In this document: positions 16,589 through 31,879 of the stretch, in pieces
Layout: the number at the start of each line of letters is the position of its first letter
Position numbering within the stretch: the first letter of the stretch is position 1
Assembly: GCF_035582795.1 (NCBI RefSeq)
Contig: NC_134371.1
Span: forward strand, 45,301,001-45,365,000
DNA: 64,000 nt
Origin: Mycteria americana
Taxonomy: Eukaryota > Chordata > Aves > Ciconiiformes > Ciconiidae
Direction: 5' to 3'
The notes under the pieces: model-generated
Databases searched by the model: none
What the model saw: the letters and a program-made list of their open reading frames with translations, nothing else
What the model was told of the DNA's origin: nothing
Program-made: the position numbers and the translations under genes

Positions 16589-19500
16589 TAGGCAGACTAT
16601 TGTGAGGAGAAACTTGTAGTTGTCTTCCACCTGAGCCTGTAATTAGCTGTAGCAAAAAGATTCAAGTTTCAGTTCAGCTCTTCTGTACTTTACTATTTAT
16701 CACAACTGTTATTAACCTCCATAGGGCCTCGCATAAATTTTACTCCTTCCCTGTCAGTATTGTCACTGTCTGGCTTGTATTTAGAGTTGTAATCACGCCT
16801 GTTACACCGTTCTACATTCATTTATGTAATTATTTTATTACCTCATTTAACATATGGGGGAACACCATTTCTGTCCATCTCAGTACACTCCTTATGTAAG
16901 TCCACATTTGGAATATTCACTTTCTTACTGGGATATTATTTTGTGCATTCTCATGTGTGTAGTTAACCATGAAGGCTGAATCCTGGGCAGGGTATACACA
17001 GAACAGAAAGCAAGGAGGAAGAAGATACCTTAAGGACTCCTTTTGGTTCTCCTCACCACTGATACGTGGGGGATTCCTTTAATCTAGGCTGGCCACAATG
17101 ACCTTTAGGCTCTTAATTTTGTTGGACCACCCAATAAAGCCTCATGCACAGCTCCCTGGTGGCTAGAAGTTCCCCCATTTACATTTCTTGGACTTTTTGT
17201 TAAGGCAATTTTGTGGTCTCTTGTGGTCAGGTCTGAAATTTTAAGCCAGAAATTTGGGATCAGACAATAGAGATAACCTACAGTTTTTAACCACTCTCTT
17301 GATACAGAAATTAGTTCTGGAATGAATAAAAGATCTTTTGTCTCAGAAAAACCTCAAGATGATGAACTCAAATCACATCTGAATTTCCCTATTATATTGC
17401 TAGTTAATGAATCTCTGTGTGAAACACAGAGATGTTTTTGCCACAACTATTTGCTGCTGAAATCTGTAAAGTTTTGCGATCATCCATAATTTCTTGCTGA
17501 CTACTGTCAAGCTAAAGGAAAATAATACAATATCCAAATACAACAATTACTGTAGAAGTCCACTGAGGATTGAATCTACATGAATCAAGAGCACAGAAGG
17601 GAGATACCATTAAAAAGCTGCAGTCAGGATGCTTGCCACAACAGTATTTGTCATAACCATCACAATGCAGGCACATGAAAAAAAGCCTGCTTACAAGAAA
17701 AACATGCTGTATATGTTGCATACACAACTCCAGCTTCTCTCCAATTTTTCAAGAGAATGGTTGCAGGAACCATTAAAAACTCAGTCTATATAAAGAGAAA
17801 GAAGGGAGGAAGTTTACTCAGAGGCAAAAAAGAAAATGATTAAAGAGGAAAAGACTGTCACATCTTTGTTTGCTAAGTTTTTTACAATTTTACTGTAAGC
17901 TATAATCCATGCTACCCATTTTAAATAATTTAAAAATTAAAATTGCAAACATGTTACATTTCCAATAAACTATGTCCTAAATATCAGGGACCAGATCTTT
18001 CTACCCATACACTGGGGAGTACTTTAGTCTGGAATGTTAAAAATCACCAAGACTTGCAGAACAAGATACTCTTCAGTGTAAGAATTTTTAAGTTATGATC
18101 TGCCTTAAAATTCCAGTTATGATTAAAGTCAGAATATGAAAAGATATTCAAGCAACATTTACTTTTTATGGTTCCACGGCTTAATCTATAGGCAGATTTT
18201 AGAAGCATTCAACATGCTATACTGGGAATAGTTTTAGAGATGGTCTTCACCTCCAACCTCAGCCTGGATGATAGTCTTCAACCAACATATGCTTACTAGT
18301 ATGGACACAAAAGATGCAGAAATTTGTTTCATGAAAATGCTGACCAACTTCTCCTAGCTCTGAATGTATATATACACACTACCATGTATATACAGACTTC
18401 TGGAAATACATATATTCTAGAAATTCACTACATACAGCCTTTGGCTAGTGAACCGACTGTCACACATTTTTAGAAGGAATGGTTTTGTCTTAGTATTTGT
18501 ACGCTTTACGTCTTAGAAACTTATAGTTCAGACAGTTTCATACCTTCTGGCATATCCAGATGATTTTTTTTTTTTTTTTAATTGGACAAGATCAACTAAA
18601 CTGCACAGCATTCCAGAACAATAACAGCACACTTGGAAATCCATCCACATCCAATATTTAGGGACCAGACTACACATAACACTAAGAACTTTAAGCTTCT
18701 CAACTTCAAAAAAGTGAGGTGCTCAAAACATGTTTAACTCAGACTCTACGTTGTTAACAGCACCACATAACACCATCTTTCTTTGCAGCTGAGAGGAGAG
18801 GTTTCCAAACCTTTCCTGAGCACAACTTTCTTCCATGGTTTCAGCTCCTTCTGATTAAGGTAGCAAAAGCAGCTATTTCAAATTGCTCCACAGAACATGA
18901 ATACCTGTGGGGGAGGGGAAAAAACCCACCTAAGGATATGACAGAGAGATTTTAAATGCTGAAGGAAGGGAAAAGGTACTTGTAATAAAGGTGCAACTAG
19001 ATTTTCAGAACAGCTAACTTTGTTCCCTATCTATACACAGTTGAGAAGTATGTATTTGCTTGAGAAGATATTTTCCTATTATTCCTACTTGTCTGAACTT
19101 AACAACTGAATCCTGAGATGTCTTCAGATAAGACAGGTGCATTAGCAGATCTCTGGGACTAAAATTTTAAATTACTCAAATAATTAAACAGTAAAAAATT
19201 ACAAATGTAGTTTGTATGAAATTCATCGCGATTTTGTCATGATAAGCAATGCCTTGCACAAGTGGCTGTGAATTACTAAACAGCATGTTTGCAATTCTTT
19301 ACTGTATCCTTTCACTTCTTTCTATATTTGGTCTTGCACATTTGTGTCCAATTCATATAAAAGGGCAAACATTTTCCTTTCTGCTACACCTAGAGATTTG
19401 TAGCTAGCAGAGTTCAAGAGGGACTGAAAAGGAGGAGGACATGATAAAAAAAATGCAGTCCCAGTCCATCAGTGGTTTAGGCCACATTTACCCTAGAGAA

Positions 19501-22500
19501 AATAACAAAAAAATACCAGTGAACTACAGTTTTTAAGTTTTCTCTTTTTCTTTCCATTTGGCTGAAAATTTTATTTTTTTAAAGAGATCTCAAGTGATAA
19601 CAAACATGTTTTAAATCTTTATTTCATGAAGCATTTATCAGCTTATGCTTATCACAGTCTTCTCACTTGTTGCTCTACACATTGTCACCACCTCTTATAC
19701 ATGTCTTATACATGTAAGCATGTAAAAAAGGTAGAAATATTGACTGGGCAGAACTAGCTACAGCATGCACTGCATTTTACAGAATTTGACCTGTGTATGA
19801 ATTGAAGTACATAATTTAAGGCTAATGCTCATACTTGCTAAGGAGCAGATCCTCCCATCTTCATGTTGGATATCAGAAATTAATGGAAATATTAATGAAG
19901 CAAACTGGTCAGGATTAGTTATAATGTCAGAGTAAGATCCAAAGCAGCCAGTGGCAATCCAGTAACTGAATTTAACACCTGCTAAAATCTCAAACATACC
20001 TATCTGTCTTGTGAAGTCAGAATACTTTTTAATTAGTAATTACATCATAAATGCTAGGTTTTGACATAACATATTACTTGCTTATTCATAATGAGAAATG
20101 TTTCTATATAGATCTTTATACACAGATGAAATAAGAATACGGAGATAACCTTCCAGGAGACTTATGATGATACTAATAGTAATAGTAAAGAAGGCCTTTG
20201 TTTGCTATTCTGGAGTTGTTGAAAGCTCAGTAAATATAAAAGTAAGATATATCCCTCTTATCCTCAGCTAAGAAAACTCAGGAATGCCCTGGGGATGCTA
20301 GATTTGTAGCCAGCTGTCTTAGTCAGGTGAAAGGTCTTTGTACAAAGCTAAAAAGAAAATATTGCAAGAGTTTCTAGAGTCCAAAGGTTACCTGGCCCCA
20401 AGAAAGGATGCAGACAGTTCCACTGGACTGGTCTTTCCTCATCAGCCCGCATCAGGGAAAATTCAGCAACTACTTCCAAAGCCAAGTACTCCCGAACCCA
20501 TAAAAGAAAGCAGTCTCTGCCTGGGGCAGGAAGAAAACAGGACCGTAGAACAGTCCTCAGGATACTTTCTCCTGGCTGAGGATCAGAAAATTAACTAAAA
20601 GTTGATAGTTACAAAAAAGGCACTAAAGGACTTGTTACTCACAAAAAATATTACCTTGACTTATTTGGCCATTTTAGTGAGGATGTCATAGGTCAAAGTA
20701 CTATGTGAGCACAAACCCATTTAGTGAATGATTGCAGGAAGAGCCGGTGTGCTTCATGTTAAAGAAGCTCATCCTAGAAGTATTCACTGAGTTTGCAAAT
20801 TTAGGCCATTCATTGATGTCAGACTGTATCAGTTCTGGGACAGATTTCTTGCTATAAGTATAAATTTGTCCATGCTTACACTAGCTGCAAATGTGGCCTT
20901 CAAAGAAACAATGGCTTAACCACGTACCTCAAAAGGACCCTGTCTATAGAACTTCTACCGTACCTGGTAACACAGATGTTTTGGAAGCTAATAAGTGAAC
21001 AGATGCCTAGTTTTGTATTACATATTCCTCATAAGCACAACTATATTAGCAGTGTTTCAAATTATTTCTTAAAGCAGTACAAACTTAGTGTGAATAGGAT
21101 TAACAGAACTCCTGGGGTGTCTTAATTTTTTTCTGTAAAATGTGTTTAGATAGATATAGTAATATAATACTCAATACATCAGCTTTAATTTCAAATTTCA
21201 GTCTCTATGTAATTAAGTATTAAGAAATACATAGAAAATAAGGGATTAGAGTACAGAAATCCAATTATTAAACTGAATTAACAGAACAGGAAAAAAAGAG
21301 GGTGGTGTTCGGTGGGGTTTTTTTGGTTGGGTTTTTTTTTTTAAGAAAAAAAATCAGCAGTGGAATACCTTAAAAGTTCTTCTTCAGGGTGATGAAAGGT
21401 TGATATATTATTAGACTTAAGTAATCAAAGGCGATTTGATAACTTAAAGTGCTTTTGGACTTTGTAGTATGCGTTTATCAGGACAGGAAATGTAACTAAC
21501 GTAGCTGATGAAATAAAACTTCTGCAATGTTCTTTCAATCAGGGAAGCTGCCAGAAACTGAGGTGCAGGACTTCCCTTAATATCAGTAATCGGATTAGTT
21601 AATATGTTGTCATGTGTAGCTGTTGATTTTTAGTCTGGCTTAAGTGTATCTGGATCTGAAAAAATATTTCTCAAATATTTAAAAAATGTCAGGGAAAGAG
21701 AAAAGTATTTCTTTTACACAGCCAAATAACTCTTTGCTTTAGAATAATTCATTTAATTTCACATATAGTAAAATCATTGCTATAGAAAGAAGCCTCAGCA
21801 GAGAAACCAGGGCTCAATGAAGCATGGCATTATACCTGCCACCTAGCTGGACCTTGTAGGGGAACACTCTGTTAGAAGTTAACTTCATGATCTTCTTCCA
21901 GCTGTCCTCTGAACAAAGGATGTGACTAAATGCTGTATTTCAGCATGTGGGCATGTCATTTTGCAGCCTTTCTAAACAGTTTGCACAGTGCCAAGCCTTT
22001 GGCCCTTTTTCTAGGGGTAAGAAGAAAGATGACATTCTCCTGTGCCCATTCATGTCAGAGCTGGATACTTTAGTTTCACTCTGCCATATGATATCACCTC
22101 TGATAGCAGGAGGCTGAGGTCAGTCACTCTGGATTTAGTTATTTTTCCATCTAATACCCAATGTTCAGCATCATGCTGAGACTAAGAACCATGCTCCATG
22201 TAGGGGTTTTTTTGAAAGACTGCCACTTCTACACTTGAGTGGATCTGCAGTCACCAGTTCACTGTAGCAGACTTACCCAGGTTCCCATGAATAGGCATGA
22301 TGCAATAAACTTATTATTAGAGAAAATTTGAGCGAGTAACAATTCCAAAAGCTGTCCAGCCCATCCGAATGCTAGTGACAAGCAGACATATAACAGGCTG
22401 TAGTATCAAGATGGGGAATTATATAGCTACAGCCACTGCTGCTGCACGGCCTGAAGCAGACACTGCAACCTTGATTGGAGGGAAGAGCCACACTTGCATG

Positions 22501-23120
22501 TTCACCTGTGAGTTGGAAGCATTTGTTACACAAAACAGAAGTTTAACTTTACAGTTTAATTTTTTCCTCCAAAGTGTTAAGTTTCCAATTTAAGTTTGAC
22601 AATTGTCAGCAGTGACAGTAGAAAGATTACTTGGGTGTATTACCAAACATATATCCCATTGCTGTAGGGCAAGATGAAAAAAATAGTGCTCTTTAGATCT
22701 TGCATGCTGTGGCTAGTCCAAAGTGATATCACAGTGAATTCTAATAATGACTGCTGTAGTGGGTAAGAAACTGAACAGTGAACACTCAGCCATGTTAACG
22801 TAATCTATCGTATTTCCAGACTGCTATTTTTAAGTGTTATTTTCTGCTATGAGGATTTGCTCTTTTTGCCAAATGATGGAGAGAGCTTTGCACATTAAAA
22901 ATTAAACAATTCCAGTCTCCTGGAAAATCATAGCTATGTTTCCTGGTTTTGCTTAAGAAAGTCACAGTTTTATTGGTAGAATGATAGATCTTCACTTGCA
23001 AACAACTCCATTTTTTGCAAGTTTCTGCCACAAAAAAAGCCATTTTTCCCCCTGCAAATTACGACATTTTTTACAACCAGGCAGTAAATCTTGGAAACTA
23101 CAGGAAGAGAATTTGTTTCA

Positions 23121-23190
23121 TTCAGATCCAGAGTTTTTGTACGATACCTGTATCATTCAGGTCCAGCACTTGTGTACGATACCTGTGTGA
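23121..23190. repeat. Imperfect 35-bp tandem duplication
   Basis: Two adjacent copies (23121-23155 and 23156-23190) share TTCAG-TCCAG and GTACGATACCTGT. This is a local duplication in intron 4 with no evident role. Confidence 0.7.
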
Positions 23191-23524
23191 TATTTCTGTT
23201 GTATAGGATGGTTCCCAGTTACAGTGAAAGTTTGCCTCTATAAATCTATCAAGGCTGTTCAGATTTAAGGATGTTCTTCTGTTAACCTGTAGCCTTTAGG
23301 ATCACCTACAGTAAGGATGAAATCCTAGCCATACTGAAGTCACTTACAGACTTCCTATCAGCCCTGGAAGCCCTATAATATAAATGGATGCTATTCTATA
23401 CTTTTATATGTAGAGGTAAGCTGCTCCAGATCAAGGGGTGATCATCTTTGTATATACAGTACTGTGGAGTCAATAGCTCACATAATCCACTCAGCTCTAA
23501 GGCTGGACAATGCTGACAAATGAC

Positions 23525-23840
23525 AAGGAAAGCAGAGGAAAGTGTGATTTATGAAGAAAGATTAAGAGATCTGAATATTCATAGCCTGATGAAGCAACAA
23601 ATACAATCATATGGCAGCCATGTAGAAGCACAATATCTGAACAAAACAAAGACCTTGGAGAGTGAGGAACTGTGTTCTACCTGTAGTAGCACCAATGAGG
23701 TGCTTTCCGCAACATTCAGTCATCAGACTCATTATTGGAGAGAAGGCCTAAAGCTGAGACCTTTCAAATTGTGCTGCAAATTGTAAGATCACTCAGAACA
23801 GGTTGGATGTACTATACAGCTATACAGGCACAGGAACATA
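23525..23840 (+). mobile_element. Degenerate CR1-like LINE remnant
   Basis: The stretch TTATGAAGAAAGATTAAGAG followed by TCTGAATATTCATAGCCTG resembles the sense strand of the 3' part of CR1-type elements (the TATGAGGAAAGATTGAA...CTG...TTTAGCCTG pattern). Weaker resemblance continues to about 23840. It is old, with many substitutions and no intact frame. Assignment is from memory of the family pattern. Confidence 0.4.
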
Positions 23841-24715
23841 CTAGAGGACTTAAGTCTTTTCCATTTCCAATTTTAAAATTATTATAAAATGGAGTTTCAA
23901 ATAGAGAGAGTAAAATCAAGAGGCAGACTGCACTTAAACATCTATCTGGTATCTCTCTACTTCCAAACTGTGGCCAGTATGCATTAACAAGTAGATTTTC
24001 AGGCTTCTAAAATAGAACAACCCATCTATTGCCAGGGAAGCATGTCATTTTATGCTAGCCAAAAACTTAGCTATAGATTTAATTTTTTTTTTTGTCACGC
24101 ATTGAAGCTATCATGGTTTGCTCTATTTCATAGCCTCAAGTTACAAGACTACTTATAAAAGGAAGCAAAAAAAAATTTAATGTGCTGGAAATAAAATTCA
24201 GTTGCTTATTTCCCCAGCCCCCATAAGCCAAAATGCAAAAATAGCAACCTCAAGAAAGGGTGAGTTTTAGTACAAGAGGAAATAATATTTCAAAAATTAG
24301 TTTAAACCTGAGTGCAATTCAGAAAATATCCAAATGAATGATAAACATTTGGTTTGAACTCCATTACAACCAATATGAAGAGAGTGGCAATGTCCAAACT
24401 CTGGTACTCTATTAAATGAGTACAGTACCGATCTTTTAGTAAAGTGACATATAAAGTAGCTATTTAACCTCTCCCACTTTTCACACACCTGGCTGGAAAG
24501 AGCAGTTAAAAGCAAACTGAAATGTAACATCACTATCTTTAGGACAGACTTTAAGTGTTTTCTGATTTTTTTTTTTTCCTAATAAGAAACCTCTTAATTA
24601 TCAAGTTTTATTTCAATTCTGAATAAAAAGCACAGTTTTATTCAGAGTTAATGTTGGCTAAATCACACCACATTGTCTTACCACGTTATAAAATTTATTT
24701 GAAACATTTGCTCTC

Positions 24716-25560
24716 CACATGCCACGGGAACCTACAGGCACTGTAGGCCCCACCACCTCAGCCTGACTGAGGGGCATGGGTCTGCCGCCCCCATGCCCAA
24801 ACCAGAGCAGGCCCCGGGGTGCTGGCAGGGTTGGCCCACCCCACCACCCCCACTCGGGGCCTCACACCCAGGGACAAGATATGATCTGAAGGGACAAGGC
24901 AAGGGCACAGCCAGGCAGTGAGGGAGCCTTACCTGTGAGGCAGCCCAAGGCTTTGGCTGAAGCTTAAATGGCGCTGTGGGTTGGGGCCAGGTGGGACCAT
25001 TGGGGCCTGCAGGTGCCCTCAGGTGCCCTCAGGGCCCTGCATCAGGAAGAGGAGGCGGGCCCTACACAGGACATCAGCAAATAGCTGCGGGAGCAAACCC
25101 TAAAAAAGCAGCTAACTCAAGGGCCGTGGCTCTGTCTCTCTCACACATTCCTTCTCCCTGATCCGAGACTGACTCTTTGCTGTGTAAAAGGGGTACGGGC
25201 GGGCAGCCTCAGGTGCCGCACGAGGCTGGACGCTGTCCCCTGGGCAGCCACTCTGCTGCCCGTGTCTCCGCACCTGCATGGCACTCAAACCCCGCTGCAG
25301 GGCAGGGCGAGGCATGCCATGGGCTCAGCACCGAACGCGGGGCTCCAGACGTGTACGACCTGCGTGGGAGCAGGGCTGAGGGGCTCTAGCAGCCTGCCCA
25401 GGAAGGGGCCAACCCCTTTCCCATGTCACCATTAGGAGTGGGCTGCAACGGGCTGCTCTGCCCTTCACTGGTCCCGCTAGGCAACAACACTGCTTGGGTG
25501 TAAAATGGAGATAGGTACCCAGGCCTCAGGGTGCCAGCACACTGAACGGGCCATAGCTGC
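24716..25560. other. GC-rich segment of unknown origin in AT-rich intron
   Basis: GC content rises abruptly at about 24716 and falls after about 25560, in contrast with the AT-rich intron on both sides. There is a small tandem duplication AGGTGCCCTC (25011-25030). Overlapping short frames on both strands show no recognisable protein. It may be an inserted retroelement fragment or a GC-rich regulatory segment. I see no tRNA primer site, clear target duplication or element ends. Confidence 0.4.
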
Positions 25561-28338
25561 CTGGGTTAGTCTTCTGCAGAGATGCAGGTGCCCTTACTTC
25601 TACCTGTGCCTGTCTGAGTGGATGGCAGCTGCCAGTCAAGGAGAAATGATCTCTGCTTGAAAGGTGAACCGCCAGTTAGTGTCACACTTTGCTTTAACAT
25701 TTCCCCAAATCCAACTGCTTTCAGTAGAGTTGAAAGACATGCATCAGATTTTTCCCTAAAATGTTCTTTATTTGCTGTTTTGAAATAGGGACTGAAAATT
25801 GTTGCTATTGGCATCACTACAGGCACATTTGTAGAGCAACCACAGAAGAAATAAAAGGGCAGATTTAAGAAGGAATTAAGGAAAACTAAGAAAGAGATAA
25901 AGTACGGTGCCGGTGGGAAAGTAAAGCTATAATTTTAGGTGGACTTTCTCTATGTCTTTTTTCCACTTCTGTAACTGGTAGAAGTTCAGTTATAGGTGCT
26001 TAGGTAAAAATCGGGGCAGTCTGGGCAAACTGTGTCTTGGAAACACCCCAGTCATTAAAGCAACCATTACAGACAAAAAAAGATACGATAAATTAGTAAA
26101 ATAAGATACCAAATAATCATATTGTGGTGAAAAAAAAATTCCTTTTGTCTAATTCTGGAATCTTCTGTCATACCCATTGGTTGGAGAGGGAAAGAAACTA
26201 AAATCTGTTTTCAGAAATTCAGAATTAGAAAAATGCTTTTTACATCTAAATACAGCTCTTGCATTTGTTGAAAGAAAAGTTACTTTGATATTTGTTGCTA
26301 AATAAAATCTTGGATCAAGTAAATTTAATTTAAAAAATTAGTTAAGGCAACAATAAACACAGGAAATATACATGAATAAAGTGTTCTAAAAGTCAGGCAA
26401 CTCTTTTAAGACTATAAATATCACCTAAGCAAGGCCACTATAATTAGCAAAGGGTGAACAAAAGAAGACATCCAGAAATAGATGGGGAGGGGGGAGGTTG
26501 GGAGGGTGAAATGTCTTGGTTAACCTTATTCAAGTGTTCTTTCCATAGCATAGGAAATGGTTCCAGCTAGCTCATGAGTTCTCTTGGTACTAACTGATTT
26601 TTAAGAGGACATTTCCATGTTGTCTGTATGCCAAGGAAATTCTTTTACTGGCATGTTTGCTGAATACAGGAAACATCACCCTGACTAAGTGACACTGGAT
26701 GTGACGAAGAATTGTATCTTTATTCTGGTGTTACAGTCAGCACCGTCTGTTTGTTTCATCTGCATACCTTTTGGTATTTATTGGGGAATACTTACTGCAG
26801 TCTCGCAATTTGTCCTGAGTAATGAGCAAACACAGTGACTGGTGGTGCTGAGTCATAATCCCTCACCGCTCGAGAAGCAGCTTGCTGCAGCCCTTGTGCA
26901 CCAGCTGCTTATTTAGTCTGAGGGCTAATCCAGCACTTTAGGGGAGGTAGAGACAGGGCTGTCTAGTCATCCCCTGATCTACTTCATCCCTCTTCACGGT
27001 ATGGGGAGAAAAGAGTAACAGAGTGCTGGGAACCATCCTCGTCTCATGCTATGGCCAGAATTCCCTGTACAAGGAAATAAATATGTACCTACAACTGCTT
27101 ACTCTCCTAAATAGAGAGCTGAACAAGTCAGTCTTGCATATAGTAATTTTCAGTGTAAGTCAGGTTGTGCTTATGGGCCCAGTCTTGTACTGCTTATCAG
27201 AAGAAAACTTTACTGAAGCCCATGAGAATTTTGTCCGAATAAGAAGTGCAAGTTAAGGTCTTGCATACTGTGTTTCCAGTTTCACTCACAGCATCTGCCA
27301 GTTTCCTGTTTTCTTCTGTAAAGCTGCTCGTGTGTCAAGCTTTTACATTTCGTTTGCTACGTGTTATTTCTAAACACTCTTTTTGTTACTTACTTCCTCT
27401 TCTTTTCCTTTCTCCTTCTGGGGAATAGTGTTAGTACCACAGCCACTACCTAGGATGCAGTAAGTACAGTTATTCGTGGCTCTGGGCTCCACTGACCTAT
27501 CCCACAGAGATCTTCAACAACAGTCAGTGTGTTTCAGTGCCAACCCCTTAAACTCCTTGTGCACCCTTTTGGGAAAAGGTGGAAATCTTCGAGAAAAAGG
27601 TTCAGAGCGGGTGGGTCAGGCCAGCAGTCTCCTGTCCATCTTGCTACTCCTGGAGCATCAGCAAAAATCACAATAAAACCACAAAGATAGTTAATCCAAA
27701 CTATTAGCTTTCCTTCAGGTAACAGCAAAAACATGTAGGGAGAATAACAGGCAACAATTGCCCAAAGTCTCTTGTTCTACTCCCATTTGTCTGTGCAGTA
27801 GTTTTAGGGCATAACAACCCTGATGTTAGAAAGAACTGTGGGAGATGGTAGGGATGTAGTAGGCAGGCTGCTGGGAAGCGTGAGACTAAATTAGGTGGTG
27901 GTGCAAATCATCTAGTGTGCAAGTGGAAGCCAAGACTAATGCGTAGCTCATACCTACGTCACCACAATATAAAATAGTTTCAGCTTCTTTTGTAACCACT
28001 CCACAACCACTGATGTTCTGTCTATCTACATATGGAGAGAAGAGAGCGAGACAGAAAGCAAGCTACTCACAAACAAATACTATGGGATTATTGTTTCAGT
28101 TAGTACATATATAAGTACATATTACTCTCATGAAAAGCAAGATCTGGCAATTTTCTGCATTTGAGGCTGAGACCTAGAATCTCCTAACAGTATTTTGAAT
28201 ATTGGCCATATTGCTAAGATTCTACCCAGACTTTCTAGTCTTCGAGAAATCCAAAATTGCTATAAGGAGTAGCATCAAAAAACTCTCTTTCTGATGCAGG
28301 ACTTGGAAAACAATGGTCCTTGTTTATATACAGTGAAT

Positions 28339-28398
28339 AAACAACAAGAATATTAACAACAGCAACAACAATAACAACAGCAACAACAATAATAACAG
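28339..28398. repeat. AAC/AAT-type imperfect trinucleotide repeat
   Basis: An imperfect run of AAC, AAT and AGC triplets (AACAACAG / CAACAACAAT type) in intron 4. Low complexity, no coding value. Confidence 0.85.
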
Positions 28399-31300
28399 CT
28401 TTCCGTAGAAATAAGCACATGGCAATTACTTTATTTTGGTTTGGACCTGTCATTCACAAGATAGATTCTCATTCTGCAAGTGTGGTCAAGGACAATGCTC
28501 TCTCCTGATGAGGAATGAACTTTCAGGGGGAGTTTTCCCAGTAGGAGGTGTTAGACCTCAAAGTCAGTGTTTACATGACTAGCTCATTTGGTAACATTGA
28601 ACAGCATTTATTTTTAATTTGCATGCCTCTCCTTTAAGGCATACCCTTCTCTTGACTTCAGTGGGAGCTCCACATGTTTTGCCTTTGATTCCCCTGCATG
28701 CCAGCAACTCTTATCAGTGTTAATAGGAGTTTCAGTGGAGTTTCTCTCTCTCCCTCTTTCTCTGTAAAAGAGGATAGTTTTCAGTAGTTTATCCCAGCAC
28801 TGGCTAGTGTATTTACAGATCAGGAGTTGGAGCTTTATCAAACTGGCACATGGTGCCTATCAAGAATGTATCTTCATTTCTTCTCTGTCCCTGCCAAAGG
28901 GGAACTTTACCTTTTTCTCCAGGCTAAATAATAAATGGTGGCATAACTATGAGAAAAATGACATTGATCATTCTAACAAACTCCCCTCAATTTTGAGAAT
29001 ATTGCTTAGTATTGTCTTTGGGTTTTTTAACAGTAATAATTTTAGCTAGTTAACACAGCCTTTCTCTTTAAGTTGCTACCACAGTAACTTGGTGCTTTAA
29101 ATAGGAATTAGGAAAGATCAGTTCTTTGTTCGAGACTGTCATTCTCTAGGGCTAGATCCTGTGACCCATACTAAACCTCAGCCTGCTGCCCTGTAGAAAG
29201 TGCTTTGGATTTTGGAGATATTTTGTATAGGGACACAATACTACATATTGAGCAAGACTGGGAGAATCTGGTTCTTTTTTGCAGTGCCACTGGTTTTATT
29301 AAAAAGAAACATCCCCCCCAAACCCTCACCATCAAACCTTGCACCTTGAAAACAGAAATACTGTTCTATTTTGAGATTTTGATCTCAGACTTGCATATCT
29401 GCATGTACTGACAGACACAATGAACAGGAGCCACTTTCCTCCTTCTTCATAAGAACTATTGCATGTGGCTTTCTGTGCTAACATAACCCTCTTTCCAATA
29501 TTTCAAAAGACACAGAACTTCCCAGCATGATGATAAAGTTTTCCTGTGTTCCAATAATAAAAGTTGAATGTACCAGTAATTTCCAGTTCCTCTGTAGTCG
29601 GGCAGCCTGTGAAGACTAACTCAGAAGTACCCAACCTGCAATATCAGTGTGGGAGTCGGAAACAGATGTTCAACAGACAATACAATTTGTTGTCACTGTC
29701 GATACTATATGGCACTTTTCCCAACAGAAATTGCCTGTAGCTGGAAAAGAATGTAAGGAATGATTCATGCCCCAAATTATTATTATTATTTTTAAATGTA
29801 AAATACTCCTTGTTTTCTTTTGTTTTAAATGACTGAATCAGAGGGGTATACGCACTCAAAAATACAATTAACTGGACTTGTAGCATCTATGTAGTATGTC
29901 AACCAATTAATTTAAGGCTTTTTCCTCAAGACAAGACATGATGTTATATTAAAACCAACCAGAGTTAAATTCTCTTCTCTAGAATTAGGGTGCTGTAACC
30001 TTTAATCTTATAAAATATTTGATGCTCAGTAGCTATTTACACAAAAAGCGCATGGTGGGAGGTAAATGTGACAAATCATTTCATATGTATCTGGGTGTGT
30101 ATTTATAAAGATTATAATTTATTATATTAATATAATAGTAATTTCATACATATAATAACATTTTTAAGTAGTTTCTTTATGTCTTGGGAATTCTAATACG
30201 TCATTTGGGCGTTCAAAACTGATCAAATACTCAGATGAGCAAAATCCTCTATTAGAGTAGTATATGATGCCTAGCCTTGATTTCCAAATTTCATGAATAT
30301 TAGAAAAGCAGGTGCACTAGATCATACTTACTGTACAGGCCAATGGATTGGGCTAGGTGCTCTTTAAATTAAATATTATTTTTTTCAGGGATACATCAAA
30401 TATATTAAAAAAAAACACAAAAGGCAAATACAAATTCATATATTCAGTAGGAGTGTCAAAGAGAGCTAAAGATCTGACTACCAGAACTCTTGGATATATC
30501 ACCTATATTTTACATGAAAAAGTAACACCCCAGGTATTTTCAAAAATGAAGACATCTGGGATCTGAATTCACTGAAACCAGTGACAAAACTTGCATGTAG
30601 CTGCTGACTGTTGTATCTCTGGCAGGTTTTCTTTAGAGATATTAAAAAGAGGAAAAGGTGTGTGTAATCACAGAGCCCGAACAAGAGCAAAAGATTTTAG
30701 CACTGTAAAATCAAACAACTGTCTTATTTTTACAAATGCATGTGGTAACACTTCACAGTAATCTTTTTGTAATATTAATTTTGCCTTTATTGTGTTTACT
30801 GTTGCAGTGTTCTGCAACAGAGTCATTTAATGCTCTATGTCAGGCTTTAGTCAATGGAAAACATGAAATGATTTTCAGCTGTGCATTTCTTTATAACTAC
30901 TGCATGATTTAGCCTAAAGTCCTATCCATAATTCAACTTTTTTTATGCTTTTAGATTTAGTGAATTTAGATGTATTTCCATAGTGGAACACTACCCCTTC
31001 AGATGATTTTCGGTAAGAGCTTGAACTCTGTGCAAAATTTTCAAAGTCAGCATGTGAGAAGACAGAATGAAATTAGCTGATGAGATAATGTTTAGCACAC
31101 TCGTAAGCAATGTGCTGAATTTTTGTGTGTGTGTCTGCATATGTGTATTTTTATATACACTCATGGGTTAAACTGAGTTTTTCATCAACTAGGTGTTGGC
31201 AAGTGCCAAAGTGATTTAGGATTAGGATGGGATTTAGGCTGATCTAGCTACAGTTGTATTTCTCATTTCATCATCATGCCAGGGATACTGTGACAGTTGT

Positions 31301-31879
31301 GGGGTTTTTTTTAATTTATGAAATAGACAAAATTAAATGTCCATACCAGACATACCGTTAGGTTATGGCGAGTGAAAGAGAAACACTGCATTAGGCCTTA
31401 TTCTTTTGTCTGCACCCAGCAGAGAAGTCCTGAATGTACAAAACAGCTGGGAAACTTCCTATGCAGCACACAGCTTGAAAAATGAATTCAAGATTTAAAA
31501 AAAAAAAAGTCTGATTGCGCTTTATTTCAAATTACTGTTATTCTGGTTCTGTAGTATATCTCTTTGTAAAATATGAATCAGTACAGATGTGCGTTATCTG
31601 GGTGCGTTATATCATTTTTAATACTAATGCTACTCTCATTTTAACCATCATGACAGTTGAATCCCAATCAATGTTTTAGACTTCGAAGACTTCTCATTGC
31701 AATAGCAGAAACAGCATGTGCTCATGCAAAGTTTTAGTAGCACTTAGCATTTCAAAAATTACTGGCTTAAAAGGCCCATTTGCAAAAGTGACTATTCCAC
31801 CATTTTCAACGATACTGCTTTTTATTGTGTTAATTTTTATCTGCTGAATGACATTTTGCTGTCTCTCCTTGTCAACGTA

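Noticed and set aside
20338..20598. 86-codon frame in intron 4 with protein-like composition
   Set aside because: No recognisable domain, no convincing splice sites, and within the expected length for chance frames in 36 kb.
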